A stretch of 64,000 nucleotides of DNA from Oxalobacteraceae bacterium (GTDB lineage: Bacteria > Pseudomonadota > Gammaproteobacteria > Burkholderiales > Burkholderiaceae_D): positions 1 to 64,000 of the forward strand of contig JAIXXN010000037.1 of the NCBI GenBank assembly GCA_027490725.1, read 5' to 3'. Positions 40,676 to 50,308 of the stretch are shown here, piece after piece. The notes below the pieces were generated by a model. That model did no database searches, had not been told where the DNA came from, and was given only the letters and a program-made list of their open reading frames with translations. The position numbers were made by a program, and so were the translations under genes. Positions within the stretch are counted from its first letter, which is position 1. Every line of letters begins with the position of its first letter.

Positions 40676-43000
40676 TTACAGGCGCAGCGGCAGACTACGC
40701 AGACGCTTACCGGTCAGTTTGAACACGGCATTCGCCACCGCCGGTGCAATCGGCGGGGTGGCCGGTTCGCCCATCCCTTCCGGATGTTCGGCGCTCGGCA
40801 GAATGACTGTCTCCACCACTGGCGCCTGATCCATGCGCAGCACCGCATAATCATGGAAGTTACTCTGTTCGACCGCACCATCTTTCAAGGTGATGGCCCC
40901 GTACAGCGCCGCGGATAGCCCGAACAGTACCGCCGACTCGGCCTGCTGGGCAATGATGTTGGGATTGACGGCGATGCCGCAATCGATCGCGCACACCACC
41001 CGGTGCACCCGGATCTGCCCCGCTTCCACCGACACTTCCGCCACCTGCGCAACGATGCTGCCAAACGACTGGTGCAGCGCCACGCCATGCGCGCGGCCCG
41101 CTGGCGCCACGCCGGCGCGGGCTACCGCAGCATCGAGCACGGCCAGATGGCGCGGGTGCTGGCGCAGCAAACCGCGCCGGTAAGCCACGCCATCCTTGCC
41201 GGCCGCCTGCGCCAGCTCGTCGATAAAACTCTCTTTGAAAAAGGCATTGTGCGAATGCCCCACCGAGCGCCAGTAACCGAGCGGCACCACACTGTCGACA
41301 ATCACATGGCTGATGCGCTGATGGGGGAATTCGTACTGCATATCGAACTCGCCTTCCGCCGTAGTCTTATCCGGCCCGGCCGGCGGCAGGCCCAGATTAC
41401 GCTGGAAGAACTGGTGCGACACCGAACCGCTAGCCGACTTGCTGGCATAGCCCAGCACATTGCCGGCTTGATCCAGCGTGGCGCTGAAGCGCGCAATCGC
41501 TGCCGGTCGATACAGATCATGGCGCAGATCGTCCTCGCGGCTCCAGATCATCTGCACCGGCACACCACCGGCCTGCTTCGCCACCGCCACTACCTGCGAC
41601 ACCATGTCGACTTCCAGCCGGCGCCCGAAGCCGCCACCGAGCATGGTCACCACCAGTTCTACTTGCTCCGGCGCGACACCGGCCGCTTTGGCAGCCGCCT
41701 CCACGGCGAAGCCCGGCGACTGGGTCGGCGCCCACAGCATGACTTTGCCATCCTTGACCTGCGCCGTGCAGTTGATTGGCTCCATGGCCGCATGGGCGAG
41801 GAAGGGTGCACGGTATTCGGCGCTAATGCTTTTCAGCGCACCGCCAGCTTTGCCGGCCACCACGTCCATATCGCCGCGCTGGTGATACACATAGCCATCC
41901 TCGCTATCGAGACGGGCGGCCAGGTCAGCCACCACCGCGGCGCTCTGCAGCGCAGCGCCAGCACCGGCCTGCCACTGCACCGGCAGCACCAGTGCCGCCT
42001 GCTTGGCCTGCCAGTAACTGCGCGCCAGCACGGCCACTCCGGCGCCAGCACCGGTGCGCGCCGGCAGCGCTGCGGAAAAATCCACCACCTGCAGCACGCC
42101 GGGCAGCTTCAGCACCGCCACCGCATCCACGCTGGCTAGCGTCGCACCCAGCGTGGGCGCCATGCACACGGCGGCATACACCATGCCGGGCGGACGGACA
42201 TCGATGCCGAAGACGGCACTGCCATTGACCTTGCCCGGAGAGTCACGGCGTGGCAGGGCACGTCCGATCAGTTTGAAGTCGCGCGGGGCTTTCAGTACCA
42301 CGGCAGCGGGTTTGGCATTGACGGCAGCAGCGGCCAGCGCAGCATACGCCAGACGACGCCCATCGGCATGGATGACAAAGCCGTTTTCCGTACGACAGTC
42401 AGTCAGCGCTGCCTGCCACTGTTGCGCGGCGGCCGCCAGCAGCATGGCGCGCGCCGTAGCACCCGCCTCGCGCATTGGTAGCCAGGCGTCTTTGACACTG
42501 GAAGACCCGCCCGTAATAATCAGACCCAGTTCGCGCGCCACCTTGCCCACCATCCAGCTGGCGACGGCTTTCAGCTTGCCGTCATCATCGGGATGGAAGG
42601 GCAAACCATCTTTAAGCATGGCGATATTGCCGAAAATTTTATCGATCGGTGCCTGCACCAGCTGCACTGCAGACAGGGGCACATCGAGTTCTTCGGCCAC
42701 CAGCATCGGCAGCGCCGTGTGAATACCCTGCCCCATTTCACTGCGCGGCATCGCCAGCGTCACCGTGCCATCCGGCGCCAGCGCGATCCAACCATTCAAC
42801 GCGAGCGCGCCGCCAGTGGTCGGCAAGGGGTGACTACCATACAGGCGCTGGCGCGGCGGCATCACCCCCCAGCCGACCACCAGTGCGCCCAGCGCGGCGA
42901 CACCACCGAAAATGAAACGGCGGCGCGAACCCTGTTTCACACCAGGCTTGCCTGCCCGGGTAGTCGCCTGACTGGCTGGCTGCTGCTGATCTTCCTGCAT
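40676..43000 (-). CDS. IorB-like molybdopterin-binding oxidoreductase subunit, Tat-exported
   Basis: A 774-residue large subunit of the xanthine dehydrogenase family, closest to isoquinoline 1-oxidoreductase beta (IorB) and aldehyde oxidases. The N-terminus has a Tat motif SRRRFIFGG and a hydrophobic stretch (about 25-45). Cofactor motifs include RSEMGQGIHTALPMLVAEEL, MLGGGFGRRLEVDM and the C-terminal GMGEPATPP whose Glu is the usual catalytic base. The partner with 2Fe-2S clusters (IorA) and the cytochrome normally encoded beside it are absent here. Substrates in the family are N-heterocycles and aldehydes; the actual one is unknown. Confidence 0.88.
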   Translation of the reverse strand: MQEDQQQPASQATTRAGKPGVKQGSRRRFIFGGVAALGALVVGWGVMPPRQRLYGSHPLPTTGGALALNGWIALAPDGTVTLAMPRSEMGQGIHTALPMLVAEELDVPLSAVQLVQAPIDKIFGNIAMLKDGLPFHPDDDGKLKAVASWMVGKVARELGLIITGGSSSVKDAWLPMREAGATARAMLLAAAAQQWQAALTDCRTENGFVIHADGRRLAYAALAAAAVNAKPAAVVLKAPRDFKLIGRALPRRDSPGKVNGSAVFGIDVRPPGMVYAAVCMAPTLGATLASVDAVAVLKLPGVLQVVDFSAALPARTGAGAGVAVLARSYWQAKQAALVLPVQWQAGAGAALQSAAVVADLAARLDSEDGYVYHQRGDMDVVAGKAGGALKSISAEYRAPFLAHAAMEPINCTAQVKDGKVMLWAPTQSPGFAVEAAAKAAGVAPEQVELVVTMLGGGFGRRLEVDMVSQVVAVAKQAGGVPVQMIWSREDDLRHDLYRPAAIARFSATLDQAGNVLGYASKSASGSVSHQFFQRNLGLPPAGPDKTTAEGEFDMQYEFPHQRISHVIVDSVVPLGYWRSVGHSHNAFFKESFIDELAQAAGKDGVAYRRGLLRQHPRHLAVLDAAVARAGVAPAGRAHGVALHQSFGSIVAQVAEVSVEAGQIRVHRVVCAIDCGIAVNPNIIAQQAESAVLFGLSAALYGAITLKDGAVEQSNFHDYAVLRMDQAPVVETVILPSAEHPEGMGEPATPPIAPAVANAVFKLTGKRLRSLPLRL

Positions 43001-43018
43001 AACACTGTCTCCGGTCTA

Positions 43019-46000
43019 TTATTTTTTCCAGAGTGTCAGCATAACATCGGCGGCCAGCGGCTTACTGTAAAGATAGCCCTGCGCCAGATGGCAGCCATGC
43101 CGCACCAGGAATTCGGCCTGCTGTTCGGTCTCCACGCCTTCCGCAATGACGGACAGGTTCATACTCTTGCCCAGCTGAATAATCGCAATCGCGATCGCCT
43201 CGTCATTGACGTCGGTGGAAATATCCTTAATGAAGGAGCGGTCGATCTTCAGTGTCTGTACCGGTAACTGCTTCAGATAGGCCAGCGACGAATAGCCGGT
43301 ACCGAAATCGTCAATCGCCAGTCCGACACCGATCGCGTGCAGGTCATTGATGAACACCATCGCATCGTCGGTATTCATAATCACCGACTCCGTCACTTCC
43401 AGCTGCAGACGAGCCGGATCGAGCCCGGTATCGCGCAAGGTGTCCGCGACCATATTCACGATACTGCCACGCTCGAACTGCTTGACCGACAGGTTGACGG
43501 CGATCTTCGGCACCACCAGCCCGGCCTCTTGCCAGCGCACCATCTGGCGGCAGGCTTCCTGCAATACCCACTTGCCCAGCTGGTTGATAAAGCCGGTGTC
43601 TTCGGCCAGCGGAATGAAGCGGATCGGCGGCACCAGCCCCAGTTCCGGATGATTCCAGCGCACCAGTGCTTCCACGCCGATCAGCGCACCGGTGACGATG
43701 TCCACCTGCGGCTGGTAATTCAGGAATACTTCGTCCTTCTCGATCGAGCGGCGCAGGAAAGTTTCCAGGCGCAGCCGCTCGACCCCTTCGCCCGACATCG
43801 ACGGGGTATAGAAACTGTAGCCATTACGGCCGCGCGCCTTGGCCTGATACATGGCCACGTCGGCATTGCGGATCAGCATATTCAGATCGGTGGCATCGTC
43901 CGGGAACAGGCTGATACCCACGCTGCAGGTGACGAACAGTTCGTGCCCCGCCACCATGAAGGGCTGTTCGAACATCTGCACCAGCTTCTCGGCCACCAGA
44001 CTGGCGCCGAACTGGTTATCGATATCTTCAAGCAGCACGATGAATTCATCGCCACCCAGACGGGCCAGCGTATCGCCCTCGCGCAGGCGCGCCTGCAGCG
44101 CTTTCGACACCTGCTTGAGTAACTCGTCGCCGATGTGGTGACCCAGCGTGTCGTTGACGTTCTTGAAGCGGTCAAGGTCAATAAACAGCAGCGCCAGTTG
44201 CTCGTGATTGCGGGTCGCGTGTTGCAAGGCATGCTGCAGACGGTCATGGAATAGCAGCCGGTTCGGCAGCGCCGTCAGCGGATCGTGGTGCGCCAGATGA
44301 TCGAGCTTGTCCTGCGATTCCCTGGCCTTGGTAATATCACTGAACACACCCACATAATGGGTGGTCAGCCCGTCGCTATCACGTACCGCATTCACGGTCA
44401 GCGATTCCAGATACAGTTCGCCATTCTTGCGAAGGTTCCAGATTTCGCCGCGCCAGTAGCCATGCTCGACCTGCGCGCGCCACATCGCGCTATAGAATTC
44501 CTCGTCATGCCGCCCCGAGCGGGTCAGCGTCAGATCCTTGCCCAGCGCTTCCGCTTCGCTGTAACCGGTAATCTGGGTGAAGGCAGGATTGATGGTGACG
44601 ATGGTGCCATGAGTATCAAGCACTACCACGCCGTCGGCAATATGCTCGATTACGGTGGCCGACAGGCGCAGTTTTCCCTCAGCCTCTTTGCGCTCGCTGA
44701 TGTCTGCAAACACCCAGATACTGCCATCATTGGCGTGCTGCTTATCCAGTGCGCAGCCGCTGACCAGACACCACAGCATGCTGCCATCGCGGCGCCGGTA
44801 ACTGCGTTCCTCGCTGAAGTACTCGCCTTGCGACAAGGCGCGGTACTGACGCAGGCCGCTCGCCTCGAAGTCAAAACTATCGGGGAATAGCTGCTCGGTG
44901 GACGTCCCGACCAGCACTCCGGGTGCGTAGTCGAACAGCTGTTCGCAACGCCGGTTCACCGAGACTATGCGGCGATTGCGCACAAACATCACGCCAAACA
45001 TCACGTTATCAAGAATCGCGCTCTGCTCGGCCAGCAGCGCAGCGATGCGCATTTCATTATGCTTGCGCTGGCTGATGTCGGCAATAATCCCGTCCACCCA
45101 CGGATCGTCCTCACCTTCACGAGTCTGTGGCTGGCCGTTTTCCGACACCCAGCGCTCCACGCCGTGCGCGTCGACGATGCGGTATTCCACTTCATAGGGC
45201 TGGTGCGCGCGGATCGCCTCGGAGACGCTGTGACGATGATGGCGCCGGTCTTCCGGCACGATCAGATTGGTCCAGTCATGACTGGTGCCGCGCATGAATT
45301 GCGCGGCCGGATAGCCGGAGATTTCTTCGATGGTTTCCGAGACAAAGTCGATCACACCATCCGGGCGGCAGCGGAATACGGCGCCGGGTACTTGCGTGAC
45401 GATGGTGCGGAAGCGCTCTTCGCGCTGGCCGATATCTTCGAACAGGCGGCGGATCGCCACCCGCATCTGGTCGAGCTGACTGGCCAGCAGACCCAGTTCG
45501 TCACTGCCACTCAGATCGAGCCGGGTTTCGAAGTCGCCATGCGAGAGGCGATTCGAGAAGCGCATCAGCTTGCGCAGCGGCTTCATCAGACGGGTATTCA
45601 GGAACAGCACGATCAGCAGCAGCGACACTAGCAACTGGCCGCCCAGCACCTGGATGTAGGCAGTGCGTTTCTCCGCCAGCTCCTGCTGGCTACGCGCGTC
45701 GTCCATTTCCACCGTGATAGAACCGATGCGCTCACCGCGCACATTGATTTCCCGCTCGGCGCGCAGGATATGGCCGGTCAGCTTGCGCTGCGACTGCACC
45801 TGCATAAATTGGATATCGGCCTGTCCGACTACCTGCACCCGCAGCACTGCCGGGTCGCGCATCACCGATTCGACCAGCGAATGGGCCGATTCGGTATTCA
45901 TATTCCACAGCGATTCCTGCATGCCCAGCGCCAGAATATCGGCATTGCGCTGCAAGGACTCCTGCAGCGCCACGCGGGCGGCCTGCTGTTCGCGCACGCC

Positions 46001-46135
46001 CACCAGCAGGTAACTGCCGACAATCGCAGGCACCACCAGACCACCGAGCACCACGAGCAGCAACGCGCCATAAATGGAGCGTCCGTAGAGAGCGCCAAGC
46101 CGGCTGCGCAAGCCGCGATACACTCGGTTAAGCAT
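43019..46135 (-). CDS. PAS-GGDEF-EAL cyclic-di-GMP signalling protein
   Basis: A 1038-residue inner-membrane protein. Two transmembrane segments (about 22-46 and 160-180) flank a periplasmic sensor region; a HAMP domain (about 180-235) and three PAS domains (to about 610) follow. The diguanylate cyclase domain has an intact RLGGDEF and the phosphodiesterase domain an intact EALVRW, NLSVKQF, DDFGTGYSSL and EGVET. Both halves therefore look catalytically competent, and which dominates cannot be told. It lies 18 bases ahead of the IorB-like gene on the same strand, possibly co-transcribed. Confidence 0.94.
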   Translation of the reverse strand: MLNRVYRGLRSRLGALYGRSIYGALLLVVLGGLVVPAIVGSYLLVGVREQQAARVALQESLQRNADILALGMQESLWNMNTESAHSLVESVMRDPAVLRVQVVGQADIQFMQVQSQRKLTGHILRAEREINVRGERIGSITVEMDDARSQQELAEKRTAYIQVLGGQLLVSLLLIVLFLNTRLMKPLRKLMRFSNRLSHGDFETRLDLSGSDELGLLASQLDQMRVAIRRLFEDIGQREERFRTIVTQVPGAVFRCRPDGVIDFVSETIEEISGYPAAQFMRGTSHDWTNLIVPEDRRHHRHSVSEAIRAHQPYEVEYRIVDAHGVERWVSENGQPQTREGEDDPWVDGIIADISQRKHNEMRIAALLAEQSAILDNVMFGVMFVRNRRIVSVNRRCEQLFDYAPGVLVGTSTEQLFPDSFDFEASGLRQYRALSQGEYFSEERSYRRRDGSMLWCLVSGCALDKQHANDGSIWVFADISERKEAEGKLRLSATVIEHIADGVVVLDTHGTIVTINPAFTQITGYSEAEALGKDLTLTRSGRHDEEFYSAMWRAQVEHGYWRGEIWNLRKNGELYLESLTVNAVRDSDGLTTHYVGVFSDITKARESQDKLDHLAHHDPLTALPNRLLFHDRLQHALQHATRNHEQLALLFIDLDRFKNVNDTLGHHIGDELLKQVSKALQARLREGDTLARLGGDEFIVLLEDIDNQFGASLVAEKLVQMFEQPFMVAGHELFVTCSVGISLFPDDATDLNMLIRNADVAMYQAKARGRNGYSFYTPSMSGEGVERLRLETFLRRSIEKDEVFLNYQPQVDIVTGALIGVEALVRWNHPELGLVPPIRFIPLAEDTGFINQLGKWVLQEACRQMVRWQEAGLVVPKIAVNLSVKQFERGSIVNMVADTLRDTGLDPARLQLEVTESVIMNTDDAMVFINDLHAIGVGLAIDDFGTGYSSLAYLKQLPVQTLKIDRSFIKDISTDVNDEAIAIAIIQLGKSMNLSVIAEGVETEQQAEFLVRHGCHLAQGYLYSKPLAADVMLTLWKK

Positions 46136-46308
46136 GCGTGGACTGCAATAAAAGTTTAGGTGACATCATCTCGGAGACGTGGCTTCATGGCGAAAAAATA
46201 ACATTACTAGACAGAATTATGCACGTAAAAGCCTCCGAAAGTGATGCGGCAAGCAAAAAACTCTAGCCCGCGCTATGATCGCCACTCACTTTTACCGAGA
46301 GCCCAGCC

Positions 46309-46818
46309 ATGACCACCTTCTCTATGTACACCGCATCGATTCCTGTCTTCAAACAGATCCTCAATGCACAATTAACTTTGCTGGAACGCGCAGAAACCCA
46401 CATTACCGAGAAGAAAATTGATCCACAGGCGCTGTTGCAATACCGTCTGTTCCCGGACATGCTCAATTTCACCCGCCAGATCCAGATCGCCTGCGACTTC
46501 GCCAAAGGCGCTGCCGCCCGCCTCGGTGGCCTGGATGTGCCGTCCTACGATGACAATGAAACCAGCTTCGCCGAGCTGAAAGCCCGCGTCCATAAAACGC
46601 TGGCGTTTATCGACAGCGTACCGCGCAGCGCCATCGAAGGCAGCGAAGGCCGCGCCATCACCACCGGCAGCGGCGAAAAGACCAAGCACTTCATGGGCGT
46701 CACCTATCTGTTCCACTACGCCCTGCCACACTTCTACTTCCATGCCACCACCGCGTATGACATACTGCGTCATAACGGTATCGAAATCGGTAAGAAAGAT
46801 TTTATCGGCAGCTATTAA
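46309..46818 (+). CDS. DUF1993 family protein
   Basis: A 169-residue helical protein of the DUF1993 family (PF09351), distantly related to the DinB/YfiT four-helix bundle. Landmarks are SMYTASIPVFKQILNAQLTLLERAE, RLFPDMLNFTRQIQIACDFAKGAAARL and the C-terminal FHYALPHFYFHATTAYDILRHNG. Function is not established for the family. It is divergent from the GGDEF-EAL gene across 173 bases and is probably monocistronic. Confidence 0.85.
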   Translation: MTTFSMYTASIPVFKQILNAQLTLLERAETHITEKKIDPQALLQYRLFPDMLNFTRQIQIACDFAKGAAARLGGLDVPSYDDNETSFAELKARVHKTLAFIDSVPRSAIEGSEGRAITTGSGEKTKHFMGVTYLFHYALPHFYFHATTAYDILRHNGIEIGKKDFIGSY

Positions 46819-46838
46819 TCAGCCACCGCAGTCAGCCG

Positions 46839-46870
46839 CCGCAGTGCATCACTTGCTTGATGGACTGCGG
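46839..46870. terminator. Hairpin between convergent DUF1993 and DUF1289 genes
   Basis: CCGCAGT (46839-46845) pairs with ACTGCGG (46864-46870), with an inner CATCA/TGATG stem. It lies in the 61-base gap between two convergent genes and could serve both, although neither side has a good T tract. Confidence 0.5.
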
Positions 46871-46879
46871 TGTTCAGTA

Positions 46880-47068
46880 TTATGTGTTGCGGCGCGGATA
46901 GCCCTGCGCCAGAATGCGCTGCCACACCACTTCTTTGGCCTCGGCGCTCATCGACACCCAGTGCGCCACTTCCACCACGCTGCGACCGCAGCCACGACAG
47001 ATTTCATCGAAGGTCGTGGAGCAGACTGCCACGCACGGGGTATCGGGCCGTAGCGGCAGATCACTCAT
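46880..47068 (-). CDS. DUF1289 family protein
   Basis: A 62-residue Cys-rich protein of the DUF1289 family (PF06945). The pattern CVAVCSTTFDEICRGCGRS gives four cysteines that probably bind iron or zinc, followed by the conserved VVEVAHW. Its start overlaps the end of the DUF1415 gene by 8 bases, so the two are co-translated. No function is established. Confidence 0.87.
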   Translation of the reverse strand: MSDLPLRPDTPCVAVCSTTFDEICRGCGRSVVEVAHWVSMSAEAKEVVWQRILAQGYPRRNT

Positions 47069-47624
47069 CTTTGCTCTGCATCAGCTTGTCCCAGCCATCA
47101 TGGCCTAATGCGCGCAGCGTGGCGATGTTTTTTTCGAAAATCTCGGACGCTTCCGGGAACGCCTCCACGGCACGGTCGATACTCTCTTCGCGAATCAGGT
47201 GCAAAGTCGGATACGGCGAGCGATTGGTGTAGTTCTCGATATCGTTGCGGTCGGTATCGGCAAACTGATAATCCGGGTGAAAACTAGCGACCTGCAATTC
47301 ACCATCGAGCTGCAAGTCTTCCAGCGTGGCATCGGCCACATCCAGAAACTCGTTGAAATCCTCGAAATCGGTCAGCACCTGCGGGTGGATCAGCAAGGTG
47401 GTATCGATTTTTTCCGGCGAGGCTTCGGCCAGCGTTTCCAGCTCGGCAATCAACTGCTCCAGCAATTGCTCGGGGGTGCTGGCATCCGATACCACGTAAC
47501 GGATCTGCTTCTTCACCTGCACCGCCTTGGCAAACGGGCACAGGTTCAGACCGATCACAGCCTTGTCGACCCAATGGGCGGTGCTAGCGATGATGGCATC
47601 ATGGTCGGGGGCGGGACTACTCAT
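47061..47624 (-). CDS. DUF1415 family protein
   Basis: A 187-residue protein of the DUF1415 family (PF07209). The N-terminal WVDKAVIGLNLCPFAKAV, the central TTLLIHPQVLTDFEDFNEFLDVAD and the C-terminal NYTNRSPYPTLHLIREESIDRAV are diagnostic. It is cytoplasmic and of unknown function. It precedes and overlaps the DUF1289 gene, and is divergent from mltD. Confidence 0.88.
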   Translation of the reverse strand: MSSPAPDHDAIIASTAHWVDKAVIGLNLCPFAKAVQVKKQIRYVVSDASTPEQLLEQLIAELETLAEASPEKIDTTLLIHPQVLTDFEDFNEFLDVADATLEDLQLDGELQVASFHPDYQFADTDRNDIENYTNRSPYPTLHLIREESIDRAVEAFPEASEIFEKNIATLRALGHDGWDKLMQSKDE

Positions 47625-47757
47625 AGGGTTCTTCCTTGTGGACTGCGCAAAAGCAGGATTGTACGCACTCCCGAGCAGAAAGCCACCATGCGGGATTCTG
47701 CCGCCATTCAGCAGCTATCTTACCGCCATCTGAATGGAAATATTCTACAAAAGCCCC

Positions 47758-47808
47758 TGTCATACGCCTGACATAGTTCTTGACGTAGGCTCAGGGTGTT
47801 CGTACACT
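47758..47808 (+). promoter_or_regulatory. mltD promoter with an upstream inverted repeat
   Basis: TTGACG (47780-47785) and TACACT (47803-47808) are 17 bases apart, a good sigma70 match. Just upstream TGTCA (47758-47762) and TGACA (47769-47773) form an inverted repeat with six bases between, a possible operator. mltD starts 53 bases after the -10 element. Confidence 0.6.
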
Positions 47809-47861
47809 CGGAGTTTATTCATAGTCCGTTCGATGTTTCTTGTCGACAATAATGGGATACT

Positions 47862-49256
47862 ATGCAAGCACGCTTTACTTATTCCGCGGCTCTGGCCACC
47901 CTGCTAGCCCTGCCAGCCCTGCTGGCGCCGGCGCTCAGCCAGGCCCACGACGAACTTAACGGCCCGGCGCCGATCAGTTCCGCCGCCACACCCCCGAATC
48001 CCCCCCGCCTTCCCGCTTCCGACCTCGCTCCCCAGAAAATTATCAAACCGGCCAGCAAAGCTGCCGAAGATGATGCTTTCCACGAAAAAGATGTGTGGGG
48101 CCGGATCCGTAGCGGTTATGCGATTCCCGACATTAGCAATGAACTGGTGGGCAAGCATGTCAACTGGTATGCCACCCGTCCCGATTACATCGCCCGCACC
48201 ACCACGCGCGCGTCACGCTACCTGTTCCACGTTGTCACGGAACTGGAAAAGCGCGGTATGCCGACCGAACTGGCACTGCTGCCCTTCATCGAATCGGCGT
48301 TTAACCCGCAAGCCCTGTCAAGCGCGAATGCGGCCGGCATGTGGCAGTTCGTGCCGGGCACCGGCCGTGATTACAAGCTGAAGCAGGATGCCTTCAAGGA
48401 CGAACGGCGCGGCATCATCGCCTCGACGGACGCCGCGCTCAGCTATCTGCAACGCCTCTACGATATGTTCGGCGACTGGCAACTGGCGCTGGCCGCCTAT
48501 AACTGGGGCGAAGGCTCGGTGCAGAAGGCCATCAAGCGCAATCAGGCCGCCGGCAAGCCCACCGATTTCGAAAGTCTGGCCGAACTGATGCCGGCTGAGA
48601 CTCGTAACTATGTGCCAAAACTGCAGGCGGTGAAAAACATCGTCGCCAATCCGGCCCAGTACGGCCTGAACCTGCCGGCCATCGACAATGCGCCGTATTT
48701 CACGGCCGTCGACAAGACCAGCGATATCGATCTGACCATTGCCGCCCATCTGGCGGAACTGTCGGTGGATGAATTCAAGGCCTTGAACCCGCAATTCAAA
48801 CGTCCGGTGATTACCGGCGACGAACAGACCAAGATTCTGCTGCCGAAAGAAAACGCTGACAAATTCCACTTGAATCTGGCCCAGTGGGGAAAAAACCTCT
48901 CGACCTGGACCACCCACAAGATTACTAGCGCCCGCGAAAGCATCGGCACACTGGCTTCGCGCTTCCACACCACGCCGGATGTAATCCGTCAGGCCAATAA
49001 CATTCCCCAGAAGACCGCGCTGAAAGCCGGTTCGACGATTCTGGTGCCGAAACTGTCGACCAGCGCCAGCATCGATATTTCGCCGGAAATCGAGCGTACT
49101 GCCACGCTGGCCTTCGAGGCCGAGCGCGAACGCAGCAGCAAGAGTGGCAAAAGTAAAAGCGAAAAAGCCAGCAAGTCCGGCAGCGTCTCGCTGGTGAAAG
49201 CCCGTGCCAGCCACGACAGCGGCAAGCACAAGAAACGTCAGCGTAACGACGACTGA
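47862..49256 (+). CDS. mltD: MltD-like lytic murein transglycosylase
   Basis: A 464-residue SLT-fold lytic transglycosylase. Signal peptide about 1-28 (ending SQA, no lipobox, unlike E. coli MltD), then the catalytic domain with Glu144 in LLPFIESAFNPQA, AAGMWQFVPGTGRDYKL and LALAAYNWGEGSVQKAI. One clear LysM domain (about 350-396) follows, with a weaker LysM-like stretch near 290-328. The C-terminus is a long Lys/Ser-rich tail (about 420-464). It cleaves peptidoglycan glycan strands in the periplasm. Confidence 0.93.
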   Translation: MQARFTYSAALATLLALPALLAPALSQAHDELNGPAPISSAATPPNPPRLPASDLAPQKIIKPASKAAEDDAFHEKDVWGRIRSGYAIPDISNELVGKHVNWYATRPDYIARTTTRASRYLFHVVTELEKRGMPTELALLPFIESAFNPQALSSANAAGMWQFVPGTGRDYKLKQDAFKDERRGIIASTDAALSYLQRLYDMFGDWQLALAAYNWGEGSVQKAIKRNQAAGKPTDFESLAELMPAETRNYVPKLQAVKNIVANPAQYGLNLPAIDNAPYFTAVDKTSDIDLTIAAHLAELSVDEFKALNPQFKRPVITGDEQTKILLPKENADKFHLNLAQWGKNLSTWTTHKITSARESIGTLASRFHTTPDVIRQANNIPQKTALKAGSTILVPKLSTSASIDISPEIERTATLAFEAERERSSKSGKSKSEKASKSGSVSLVKARASHDSGKHKKRQRNDD

Positions 49257-49384
49257 CACCGGCACGTCGTGCAAAGTGGTGTGGCGACGTGGCAGCAGCG
49301 CGATAAATATCTGTTTAATCGCGTTTTTGCCACGTTTATCCCCCCTACCAGCCCTGAATCGCACCTTGCGGGCTGCTGAGCGGG

Positions 49385-49413
49385 TTGCAGTGACGGCGCA
49401 CTCGCCCTACAAT
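49385..49413 (+). promoter_or_regulatory. fabI promoter
   Basis: TTGCAG (49385-49390) and TACAAT (49408-49413) are 17 bases apart. The start codon is about 100 bases downstream, leaving a moderately long leader. The rest of the 260-base gap after mltD shows no gene. Confidence 0.6.
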
Positions 49414-49516
49414 CTCGGTCTTGTCCGGCCTCAGGCCTTTCAAACTCAACAACCTTACTGACGTTGCCAGCCCGCCCATCAGGTCAGCCCGGCACGCAGT
49501 TGCAATCGGAGTCATT

Positions 49517-50308
49517 ATGGCGTTCCTGCAAGGCAAAAAAATCCTCATCACTGGTTTGCTGTCGAACCGTTCCATCGCTTACGGTATCGCCAAAGCTTGC
49601 CACCGCGAAGGTGCCGAACTGGCATTCACCTACGTGGGCGAACGTTTTAAAGACCGCATCACCGAGTTCGCCGCCGAGTTCGGCAGCAATCTGGTGTATG
49701 ACTGCGACGTGTCGAGCGACGAGCAGATCGCTGCCCTGTTTGCCGATCTGGGCAAAAGCTGGAGCCAACTCGACGGTCTGGTACACGCCATCGGTTTCGC
49801 TCCACGCGAAGCCATCGCCGGCGACTTCCTGGACGGTCTGACGCGCGAAAACTTCCGCATTGCGCATGATATTTCCGCTTACAGCTTCCCGGCCATGGCC
49901 AAAGCCGCCCTGCCGCTGCTGAAAGAAGGTTCGTCGGTACTGACCCTGTCGTACCTGGGTGCCGTACGCGCCATTCCTTACTACAACACCATGGGTCTGG
50001 CCAAGGCATCGCTGGAAGCGTCGGTACGCTATCTGGCCGAAAACCTCGGCAAGATGGGCATCCGCGCCAACGGCATTTCCGCTGGCCCGATCAAGACCCT
50101 GGCTGCTTCCGGCATCAAGGACTTCGGCAAACTGCTGGGCTTCGCCTCCTCGCACGCACCGCTGCGTCGCAATGTGACGATCGAGGAAGTCGGTAATACG
50201 GCGGCCTTCATGCTGTCCGATCTGGCTTCCGGCATCACCGGCGAGATCACCTATGTCGACGGCGGCTTCTCGCACGTCATGGGCCTGAACGCCGAAGACT
50301 ACGCATAA
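49517..50308 (+). CDS. fabI: FabI, enoyl-ACP reductase (NADH)
   Basis: A 263-residue short-chain dehydrogenase-type enoyl-ACP reductase catalysing the last step of fatty acid elongation. NAD-binding [15 protein letters not shown], and catalytic Tyr146, Tyr156 and Lys163 in the FabI arrangement ([10 protein letters not shown]), followed by [24 protein letters not shown] precedes the ATG at 49517; the frame is open 32 codons upstream but not protein-like. It is the target of triclosan-type inhibitors in other bacteria. It appears monocistronic. Confidence 0.96.
   Translation: MAFLQGKKILITGLLSNRSIAYGIAKACHREGAELAFTYVGERFKDRITEFAAEFGSNLVYDCDVSSDEQIAALFADLGKSWSQLDGLVHAIGFAPREAIAGDFLDGLTRENFRIAHDISAYSFPAMAKAALPLLKEGSSVLTLSYLGAVRAIPYYNTMGLAKASLEASVRYLAENLGKMGIRANGISAGPIKTLAASGIKDFGKLLGFASSHAPLRRNVTIEEVGNTAAFMLSDLASGITGEITYVDGGFSHVMGLNAEDYA

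Noticed and set aside
43019-46135. Degenerate GGDEF or EAL domain acting only as a sensor.
   Set aside because: Both GGDEF and EALVRW, and the downstream catalytic motifs, are intact.
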